Of a stretch of DNA of 6,611 nt, positions 1 to 5,225 are shown one piece after another (position 1 is the stretch's first letter; every line of letters begins with the position of its first letter). The position numbers and the translations under genes were made by a program. This DNA comes from Candidatus Gastranaerophilales bacterium (lineage in GTDB: Bacteria > Cyanobacteriota > Vampirovibrionia > Gastranaerophilales > Gastranaerophilaceae), in NCBI GenBank assembly GCA_944324205.1, contig CALUVK010000087.1, positions 1-6,611 of the forward strand, read 5' to 3'. Under the pieces are notes generated by a model. It made no database searches, had not been told where the DNA came from, and saw only the letters and a program-made list of their open reading frames with translations.

Positions 1-87
1 ATTGACGTAATCAGGATATCTGATGTAGAAATCCGCGGTAAGTCTCATAAGATGGATATTTATGAGGTATTGAAAGTAATAAATTAA
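1..87 (+). CDS. 3' end of a probable class III adenylate/guanylate cyclase gene (5'-truncated by the window)
   Basis: The window opens in frame in a coding region that ends with TAA at 85-87, giving 28 residues. The tail contains IRGKSHKMDIYEVL, which resembles the usual C-terminal end of class III nucleotide cyclase catalytic domains (a GKS/GKT turn, then a strand of the type (V/M)xIYEVL). The catalytic core lies outside the window, so the cyclic nucleotide made and any sensor domain cannot be read. A near-identical copy of these last ~85 bases occurs again at 3688-3777. No strong terminator follows: only an A/T-only 5-bp stem and a T-run are seen at 93-117. The family call rests on a short tail and is moderate. 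Confidence 0.55.
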   Translation: MDVIRISDVEIRGKSHKMDIYEVLKVIN

Positions 88-123
88 TACGCAAAAAATA
101 TTTTGTTCGTTTTTTTATTAAAT

Positions 124-963
124 ATGAAAGTTGAACATACCACTCTGAATTTTAAAGCAGGACTTACATCAAAAATGCGGCAAGAGATTGCAAGTACTGA
201 TGTTGTCAAAATTTCGCGTGAATTTTTTAACCACGGAATTGAAACCGATTTTAAAAATAATAAAGTAATCGCGTGGTGTTCGCTCCAATGCTTGAAGTTA
301 ATTAAATTCATGAACGAAAAATACGGTCTGAATTTAGGAATTCCGAAAGGTATTTTTGTCGAGGATTTTAATAAACTCAAGATAGCGGAAAAAGAGGCAA
401 CAGGGTTTTTAAACTTTGCACCTGCAAAATTGTATTTGGGTGATGATAAAATAATCCCTGAAAAAACAATATTCTTTAATGAGTTTGAAGGATTTAACTA
501 TTCCGGAGGGAATGAGTTTTGGAATAGAATTGACAGAATGTCAGATGAGAATTTTGACCGGCATTTTTCTTCTACGGATTTCTTTCTGGAGCCGATTTTG
601 CACGAATTTTTGCACGCTGTACACGAACAAAACCTAATCCAAAAACTTGGCGGGAAAAAACTTGTAAAACTGTTTGAGGAAACATTAACCCCTCCAAAAC
701 TCGAAACTTTCAGGGCAAAATACGGCCGCATGCTTGAAAAAATCTGTACTTATGCCTCAGTAACCCCGTTTGAAGCCGTAGCCTGCGACCTTTCAAAACG
801 AACAATCGAAAACCTTGATAAAATCACCCTTCTTCCCCAATCAAACTTTATAAAATCCAGCCCCTACCGCAAACTCTCTCCCCTAAAACGCCTTTTTATC
901 TACGAATCCGAATCCACTCCCTCCCGCACCCTCAGACACTTCTGGGAAGGTAAAATGGGGTAG
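124..963 (+). CDS. Putative gluzincin-type zinc metallopeptidase (HEFLH), function unknown
   Basis: This encodes 279 residues from the ATG at 124. The frame is open to a TTG at 103, but the 20 bases between are a T-rich run and neither start has a clear Shine-Dalgarno site; ATG gives the N-terminus MKVEHTTLNFKAG, matching the NF(K/R) box of neighbouring proteins. Residues 160-164 are HEFLH, the HExxH zinc/catalytic motif, inside a helix ILHEFLHAVHEQN. About 53 residues later, YASVTPFEAVACDL (E at ~217) resembles the YAxxNPxExFA motif that supplies the third zinc ligand in gluzincins. No signal peptide or membrane helix is visible, so a cytoplasmic site is likely unless exported by another route. 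The last ~150 bases are richer in C than the rest of the gene. The substrate is unknown. It stands alone on its strand between the cyclase 3' end and hairpin repeat A. Confidence 0.75.
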   Translation: MKVEHTTLNFKAGLTSKMRQEIASTDVVKISREFFNHGIETDFKNNKVIAWCSLQCLKLIKFMNEKYGLNLGIPKGIFVEDFNKLKIAEKEATGFLNFAPAKLYLGDDKIIPEKTIFFNEFEGFNYSGGNEFWNRIDRMSDENFDRHFSSTDFFLEPILHEFLHAVHEQNLIQKLGGKKLVKLFEETLTPPKLETFRAKYGRMLEKICTYASVTPFEAVACDLSKRTIENLDKITLLPQSNFIKSSPYRKLSPLKRLFIYESESTPSRTLRHFWEGKMG

Positions 964-1000
964 TAGTTCTTTAAAATGGAGAGAAAAAGGTAAAAAGAGT

Positions 1001-1085
1001 CTGTAGGTTTTAAGGAATTTTGGGTTACCGAAACATTATTACTTATGTTTTTGATGCGGTAAATCACAGATTTACCGCATCCTAC
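1001..1085 (+). repeat. Triple stem-loop repeat element, copy A
   Basis: This is an 85-bp copy of an element running from CTGTAGG to CCTAC. Hairpin 3 (1053-1081) is a perfect 13-bp stem GATGCGGTAAATC/GATTTACCGCATC with loop ACA. Hairpin 2 (1031-1050) is AAACAT/ATGTTT around an 8-base loop. Hairpin 1 is decayed here: GATTACC has become GGTTACC and the left arm is lost. The copy lies between the convergent gene ends at 963 and 1098. No T-run follows on either strand, so it does not look like an intrinsic terminator. Confidence 0.85.
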
Positions 1086-1097
1086 ATGTTTTTCTTC

Positions 1098-1804
1098 CTA
1101 ATCTTTTTTCATAATCTTTTTAACTATAGAATTTCTAGCTTTACCCCAGCCCAATAACGTACCTGCGTAACCAATTATAGCCCCGGCACCTGCACCAATA
1201 GGACCAAATACACTACCAATAAGTGCACCCTTGGCTGCTACAGCACTTGCTACAGCTTGTTTTACCGGCTGACAAACAATATTATCAATTACACCAACAG
1301 ATTGTTTTACAATCTCCTCTTCATCTCCTTCACAGACTTTTTGTATAACACGTGCCGCATTATATACAGGCAATGCATCAGCAACAAAATCCTTAACATT
1401 ATCTGTTATAATATCATCGCTAATGTCTGTGTCCGTTGTGGTATCAGATGAGTACGAATCATCTGAAGCTCCTTTAAAAGATTTATTATGAGCTTTAAGT
1501 ATTGCCTTTCCTTCGTCATTTGGGCTGCCATCATATTTTAGATATTTTTTAATATCACTATCAGAAATGTCACAATCTTTCAGTTGATCTGTATTATATT
1601 ATATTCTGTTCTATCAGTAACTGGTTGGGCAAGGTGAGTTGATTCTTTTGCAATAATTTTGTTTCTTTCGGTTTCTCTTCCACCATTACTTAAATATGCT
1701 ACTAATGGTGTTGTTACAATAGGTAGAGCACTTTTGAGCTTATTTTTGTTTAATCTTTTTGTTACTACTTGACATGACAATGCACAGTTAATTGGTCTAA
1801 TCAT
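1098..1804 (-). pseudogene. Frameshifted gene for a glycine-zipper protein (two frames joined at a 5-bp tandem repeat)
   Basis: The first frame starts at ATG 1804 (Shine-Dalgarno AAAGGAG at 1817-1811, 6 bases away) and stops at 1580 after 74 codons. The second frame is open from 1598 to the stop at 1098 but has no ATG; its only start is a TTG at 1373. The two meet at ~2.8 copies of the 5-mer TATTA (1592-1605). Removing one unit joins them as ...RTEYN-TDQLKDCDISD..., a 233-residue product. That protein would begin MIRPIN, contain an Asp/Ser/Thr-rich middle (DDSYSSDTTTDTDISDD), and end in a hydrophobic Gly-rich segment (about 184-219) with GxxxG spacing (GALIGSVFG, GAGAGAIIG), followed by a basic tail KKIMKKD. 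Such glycine zippers occur in membrane-inserting and bacteriocin-like proteins; no function is claimed. The start overlaps the end of the upstream gene, so translation should be coupled. It may be broken, phase-variable or a sequencing error. Confidence 0.7.
1592..1605. repeat. Short tandem repeat (5-bp unit TATTA, ~2.8 copies) at the frameshift point
   Basis: The plus strand reads TATTATATTATATT, a period-5 run. A change of one unit shifts the frame by 5 bases and links the two minus-strand frames of the 1098-1804 gene. The tract is short, so slippage would be rare compared with classical contingency loci. Confidence 0.7.
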
Positions 1805-2399
1805 TTGTTACTCCTTTAATATCCTCTATTTTTGGAATTTTATTTAATAAAAACTTATCCATGTGCTGTCTTATATCAGATGATGAAATAGATTTTATAA
1901 CTTTCACCCTTTCTTCTTTCTCAGAATTGTTTAATTCAGCACTTTGTTGCGTCAACTCTATATCATAATCTTTAATACCTTCTAAAACAGCCGTAAAATC
2001 TGTATCATATACAACCTTTAATAATTCTTGTTGTTTTTTTACAGGATCAACATTATTAGCACAGTTAAATATTAAATTATAATAGTTGAGCGAATCCTGT
2101 TTTGAATTCTCACATACTATATCAGATTTATCTGAATGATAAGGAGGAGTAAGAAATATTATTAAATCATTTGTATAATTAGCGACATACTTATCTTTTA
2201 AACTTTTTGCATCAAATGTATATTTTGTAATAATTGTATTACTTCTAAAATTAATATTACTATATGCCAAAATCGCCTGCCCTGTTTTGTAGTCTGAAAG
2301 TTCAAAGCTTGGAGTTGTAACATTTACCCCTTGTGATTGTTTTGCAGGCATTTTGTTATAATATGCTGGATTTGTACTTACATTAATTGGATTAATCAT
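1797..2399 (-). CDS. Hypothetical protein with NFR box; possible degenerate M16-peptidase relative
   Basis: This encodes 200 residues starting MINPINVSTN. The Shine-Dalgarno AAAAGG (2412-2407) lies 7 bases before ATG. It is the first gene of a minus-strand pair; its stop overlaps the start of the next gene by 8 bases. I do not recognise the protein. Visible features are a low-complexity polar N-terminus of ~48 residues, the box INFRSN at 49-54, a strand-rich middle with LIIFLTPP, and a charged helical C-terminal third containing SISSSDIRQHMDKFLL. That last segment resembles the (I/V)TxEDIxxxxxKYL helix near the end of M16 (insulinase-like) domains, but there is no HxxEH or other catalytic signature. 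The plan matches the product of 2712-3437. No signal peptide or membrane helix is seen. The gene is certain enough; the M16 idea is weak. Confidence 0.75.
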   Translation of the reverse strand: MINPINVSTNPAYYNKMPAKQSQGVNVTTPSFELSDYKTGQAILAYSNINFRSNTIITKYTFDAKSLKDKYVANYTNDLIIFLTPPYHSDKSDIVCENSKQDSLNYYNLIFNCANNVDPVKKQQELLKVVYDTDFTAVLEGIKDYDIELTQQSAELNNSEKEERVKVIKSISSSDIRQHMDKFLLNKIPKIEDIKGVTND

Positions 2400-2407
2400 A
2401 CCCTAAC

Positions 2408-2509
2408 CTTTTAAATAGTAAAAATACTATTACTACACATGAATATTAAATCACCTAAATTTCAAAATTTGACAAATTTTCTTTTAATATTTACAAAAGT
2501 TCATATTTA
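2408..2509. repeat. ~100-bp non-coding direct repeat, copy 1
   Basis: This stretch matches 3569-3670 in the same orientation at roughly 80 percent identity by eye, with an almost unchanged core around AAATTTGACAAAT. It sits directly upstream of the minus-strand gene starting at 2399. The conserved TTGACA (2469-2474) with TACAAA 17 bases later could be a plus-strand promoter, but no gene follows it closely. No open frame is shared by the two copies. Together with repeat B it fills most of the 312-bp gap between the divergent genes. Confidence 0.7.
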
Positions 2510-2525
2510 TTCTGCCTTTCTCAGG

Positions 2526-2609
2526 CTGTAGGTTTTGGTAATCAATGATTACCGAAACATTATTAATTATATTTTTGATGCGGTAAATCACAGATTTACC
2601 ACATCCTAC
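2526..2609 (+). repeat. Triple stem-loop repeat element, copy B
   Basis: This 84-bp copy retains all three hairpins. Hairpin 1 (2537-2553) is GGTAATC/GATTACC with loop AAT. Hairpin 2 (2555-2574) is AAACAT/ATATTT with one mismatch. Hairpin 3 (2577-2605) is GATGCGGTAAATC/GATTTACCACATC with loop ACA and one C-A mismatch, which is a G-U wobble when read on the minus strand. It lies between divergent genes, upstream of both, which again argues against a terminator role. Confidence 0.85.
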
Positions 2610-2711
2610 CTGCTATAGAAAAAGTGTAAACACAAGCATTTGTTACAAAACATTAAGTATACTAGCAAATTTTATTTTTAGAATTATTATAATAAAATAA
2701 AGGCGGTAGAA

Positions 2712-3437
2712 ATGAAAATTGCATCAACTTCGTATAATAACCAGAAATACCCGGGTACACAGGGGGAAAAATATATAAAAGACAAAATAAAGAATAATTA
2801 TATAAATCCTGTCTCTTATCATTTTGAAGACACACAAACTTTTTTAAGTAAACTACCTAACTTTAAATCTAGAACTTTAAACAGTAATATTCATTTACAA
2901 CTTACAGAAGATGAAACCCAACCTTGTCTAAGTATACAAATAAAGACAAATAGAAACTTTCAAGAAAAACAGGGGATAGCTCCGGTATATGAAATAGCAT
3001 TGCGCAATAAGATTCAGGAAAAGATTCAAAAAAATCCTGTTTGGAAAAAATCTGATGCTTTTCTTAATGGATTTGCTTATCAAATAAATTTCTTTAATTT
3101 TACAGATTTAGATCCTGTATTAAAAGAAGCGCAAAGTTTAACTTTAGGAAATTCATTTAATAATAATGATATTATTGAAGCTAAAAAATTATCCAAAGTC
3201 GCATATGAATTATATTTACACAACGCTTGCAAGGAATATGATTTCAGTGATATTCCTGCAAATTGCACAGTGCAAGAATACCAAAATATAGTTGAGCCGA
3301 TTAAACTTGATGATATACAAAAATATAACGAAACCCTACTCAAGAACTCTAATGTAGAAATAACCTTGATTATGAATAAAAATGATTATAACGCCAATAA
3401 AAATGAAATTCAGCCACGTTTAAACAATTTCTTGTAA
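2712..3437 (+). CDS. Hypothetical protein with NFK box; possible degenerate M16-peptidase relative
   Basis: This encodes 241 residues, with ATG preceded by AGGCGG (2701-2706) at 5 bases. Possible -10 hexamers are TATACT (2658-2663) and TATAAT (2688-2693), neither with a good -35. I do not recognise the protein with certainty. After a polar N-terminus comes PNFKSRTL (NFKS at 50-53), then a beta-rich stretch LNSNIHLQLTEDETQPCLS that looks like the opening strands of an M16 (insulinase-like) domain. Near the C-terminus PIKLDDIQKYNETLL followed by VEITLIMNKND resembles the terminal helix and strand of that fold. The HxxEH zinc motif is absent, so it would not be a peptidase. The layout parallels the 1797-2399 product, suggesting diverged paralogues. 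The gene is flanked by hairpin repeats B and C. No signal peptide is seen. Confidence 0.75.
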   Translation: MKIASTSYNNQKYPGTQGEKYIKDKIKNNYINPVSYHFEDTQTFLSKLPNFKSRTLNSNIHLQLTEDETQPCLSIQIKTNRNFQEKQGIAPVYEIALRNKIQEKIQKNPVWKKSDAFLNGFAYQINFFNFTDLDPVLKEAQSLTLGNSFNNNDIIEAKKLSKVAYELYLHNACKEYDFSDIPANCTVQEYQNIVEPIKLDDIQKYNETLLKNSNVEITLIMNKNDYNANKNEIQPRLNNFL

Positions 3438-3481
3438 TTTAATTATGAATTCTTTCAACTATTCTAAATGAAGTCTGTAGT

Positions 3482-3565
3482 CTGCAGGTTTTGGTAATCT
3501 TTGATTACCGAAACATTATTACTTATGTTTTTGATGTGGTAAATCTGTGATTTACCACATCCTAC
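3482..3565 (+). repeat. Triple stem-loop repeat element, copy C
   Basis: This 84-bp copy is fully paired: hairpin 1 (3493-3509) GGTAATC/GATTACC with loop TTT, hairpin 2 (3511-3530) AAACAT/ATGTTT, hairpin 3 (3533-3561) GATGTGGTAAATC/GATTTACCACATC with loop TGT. Relative to copy A, the C-G pair in hairpin 3 has become T-A on both arms, a compensatory change. The loop TGT is the reverse complement of the ACA seen in A and B. It is preceded by GTCTGTAG, a partial duplicate of the element's own left end (3473-3480). Confidence 0.85.
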
Positions 3566-3568
3566 CGG

Positions 3569-3670
3569 CTTTTATACAGTAAAAATATTACTACTACACA
3601 AAAATATTAAAACACTTAAATCTAAAAATTTGACAAATATTCTTATAAATTTTACAAAGATTAACATAAA
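3569..3670. repeat. ~100-bp non-coding direct repeat, copy 2
   Basis: This is the second copy of the block at 2408-2509, in direct orientation and starting just after hairpin repeat C. TTGACA and TACAAA with 17-base spacing are kept (TTGACA at 3630-3635). It is followed by an AT-only stretch and the cyclase remnant. With repeat C, the remnant and the terminator it accounts for the 395-bp gap from 3438 to 3832. Confidence 0.7.
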
Positions 3671-3687
3671 TTATTATTATTAAATTT

Positions 3688-3777
3688 ATTAACGTAATCA
3701 GAATATCTGATGTAAAAATCCTCGGTAAATCTCATAAGATGGATATTTATGAGGTATTGAAAGTGATAGATAATTAA
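3688..3777 (+). pseudogene. Start-less duplicate of the cyclase 3' end
   Basis: The frame reads INVIRISDVKILGKS and continues through HKMDIYEVLKVIDN to TAA at 3775-3777. It matches the 28-residue tail encoded at 1-87 with only a handful of substitutions, and the DNA is about 90 percent identical by eye over ~81 bases. An in-frame stop at 3667-3669 and the absence of any start show that it cannot be a complete gene. Unlike the left copy, it is followed directly by a strong terminator, as the native end of a gene would be. Confidence 0.8.
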
Positions 3778-3820
3778 AAAAATATGGTCAGACATTATCT
3801 GACCATATTTTTTCGTTTTT
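3777..3820. terminator. Bidirectional intrinsic terminator
   Basis: A perfect 16-bp stem (3777-3792 with 3798-3813), core ATGGTCAGA/TCTGACCAT and loop CATTA, is flanked by A-runs on the left and T-runs on the right, so U-tracts exist on both transcripts. It separates the plus-strand cyclase remnant from the minus-strand symporter gene ending at 3833 and probably serves both. Confidence 0.9.
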
Positions 3821-3832
3821 ATCAGTATTAAA

Positions 3833-5158
3833 TTAATTAATGATATCTCCATACTCTTCCGGATTATTTAATAAATCATAATTAATTTCATTCTCATTAT
3901 CGGCAATCGCTGCAGCAACAACAGCATCAGATGTTACATTCAATAAAGTTCTCATCATATCTGTAATTCTTTCAATTGTAAACAAGAATGCAAATCCTGC
4001 TACAAGCTGCTCAGGACTTAATCCCATTCCATTAAGGACAAGGGCAATTGTAATCAAGCCTGCTCCAGGAATTCCTGCACATGTTGAAGATGCAACAATA
4101 GCTAAAAGTGCAATCTGGATTACTAAAAACGGAGTTAATGCAACACCATAAGCCTGTGTTAAGAATATAACCGCAATCGTTTGAAGCATTGCTGTTCCAT
4201 CCATATTTAATGTTGCACCAAGAGGAAGAACAAAACTTGAAACTTTATGAGAAATACCTCTTTTTTCACAGCATGCAATCGTTAAAGGTAACGTCGCAGA
4301 AGAGCTTGCAGTACCAAACGCTACCATCATAGCTTCAGCTATTGCAGCATAAAGCATCAAGACAGGAACCTTTGAAAATATTTTTAAAAATACCGGATAT
4401 ACAATAAATAACTGTATTGCAAATCCCAGAGCTAGAACTCCAAGATACTTAGATATGCTCATAAATATATCAATACCGAATGACGAAACCGCAACTGCAG
4501 TTAAAGCAAAAACACCCGGAGCTGCAAAACACATTATCCAGTCAGTTACTTTCATTGTGGCTGCAAAAACAGATTCAAAAAAGCCAACAAAAGGTCTATT
4601 TACATCTCCGGCTTTAGCAAGTGCAATAGAAAATATCAATGCAAATACAATAATTGGAACCATATCTCCGCTTGCAATGGAAGCAAGAGGATTATTAGGA
4701 ATAAATCCTAAAATTATATTTAATAAATTACCTTTTTGAGCTTCAATTGTTGCCGCAACCTGAGCTTGAATATCCGCTGCAGTATCAAGGTTTATATAAT
4801 GGGCAGCACCTAATCCGGGTTTTAAAAGCAAAGCCAGTACAGCACCTATAGTTACTGCCATTATGGTTATAATACCGTAATAAAATATCATTTTTGTGCC
4901 GAGCTTGCCTATCTGCTTACTGTCACCGACACTCGTAATCCCTATTACTATAGCTGAAATAACAAGCGGTATAACAACCATTTGAATTAATCTTATAAAT
5001 ACCTGACCAATAAATGTAAGTGTAGTCATTAAAATAGGGCTCGGCTCTTTATGCAGCCAAATCCCTACAAGCACACCCAATACAAGTCCGGCAAAAATAT
5101 GCCAGTTTCTTTTTAAGCCTAAACCAAGTGCAATTAACACTTGCATATAAAACTTCAT
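3833..5158 (-). CDS. Dicarboxylate/amino acid:cation symporter (DAACS/SLC1 family, GltP/GltT/DctA-like)
   Basis: This encodes a 441-residue polytopic inner-membrane protein, the usual length for the family, that should import glutamate, aspartate or C4-dicarboxylates with Na+ or H+. Family landmarks are clear: the serine-rich hairpin-1 tip ASSSATLPLT (about 284-293), NMDGT (318-322) in TM7, the hairpin-2 motif AGIPGAGLI (361-369), and the TM8 stretch DMMRTLLNVTSD (400-411). By alignment to archaeal GltPh, R403 corresponds to R397 and D400 to D394, which bind the acidic substrate and its amino group, N407 to N401 and D411 to D405. The GltPh sodium ligand D390 is E396 here. The start ATG at 5158 has Shine-Dalgarno GAGAGGA (5172-5166) 7 bases away; a second Met is codon 5. 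It has its own promoter and terminator. The exact substrate cannot be settled. Confidence 0.95.
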   Translation of the reverse strand: MKFYMQVLIALGLGLKRNWHIFAGLVLGVLVGIWLHKEPSPILMTTLTFIGQVFIRLIQMVVIPLVISAIVIGITSVGDSKQIGKLGTKMIFYYGIITIMAVTIGAVLALLLKPGLGAAHYINLDTAADIQAQVAATIEAQKGNLLNIILGFIPNNPLASIASGDMVPIIVFALIFSIALAKAGDVNRPFVGFFESVFAATMKVTDWIMCFAAPGVFALTAVAVSSFGIDIFMSISKYLGVLALGFAIQLFIVYPVFLKIFSKVPVLMLYAAIAEAMMVAFGTASSSATLPLTIACCEKRGISHKVSSFVLPLGATLNMDGTAMLQTIAVIFLTQAYGVALTPFLVIQIALLAIVASSTCAGIPGAGLITIALVLNGMGLSPEQLVAGFAFLFTIERITDMMRTLLNVTSDAVVAAAIADNENEINYDLLNNPEEYGDIIN

Positions 5159-5193
5159 ATATAAATCCTCTCATATACTTATATAACCAGACT

Positions 5194-5222
5194 ATTGTAC
5201 TATGTTTTTTACAAATTGTAAA
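5194..5222 (-). promoter_or_regulatory. Probable sigma-70-type promoter of the symporter gene
   Basis: On the minus strand TTTACA (5222-5217) is followed after 17 bases by TACAAT (5199-5194), each one substitution from consensus. It lies in the 67-bp gap behind the upstream gene and gives a leader of roughly 30 bases before ATG 5158. Confidence 0.6.
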
Positions 5223-5225
5223 GAT

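Noticed and set aside
93..117. Intrinsic terminator after the left cyclase copy
   Set aside because: The stem is about five A-T pairs plus one G-C pair, too weak to call despite the T-run that follows.
103..123. TTG start at 103 for the metallopeptidase
   Set aside because: It adds a hydrophobic FVFLLN stretch encoded by a T-run, has no ribosome site, and an ATG with a fitting N-terminus lies 7 codons on.
1053..1081. Hairpin 3 as an intrinsic terminator for the metallopeptidase gene
   Set aside because: No T-run follows on either strand, and copy B of the same element lies upstream of two divergent genes.
1098..1373. A separate 91-residue gene starting at TTG 1373
   Set aside because: The frame stays open and coding-like for another 75 codons upstream, TTG has no ribosome site, and the frame joins the upstream one at the 5-bp repeat.
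1001..3565. Integron attC sites (hairpin repeats between genes, cassette-like spacing)
   Set aside because: No GTTRRRY/RYYYAAC core pair is found at the ends, stems are near-perfect without the usual extrahelical bases, the cassettes contain genes on both strands, and no integrase is visible.
1001..3565. CRISPR array
   Set aside because: Three 84-bp copies spaced 0.9-1.5 kb apart with genes between them do not form an array.
4455..4739. Plus-strand open frame inside the symporter gene
   Set aside because: It is antisense to conserved transmembrane coding sequence and has no ribosome site or recognisable product.
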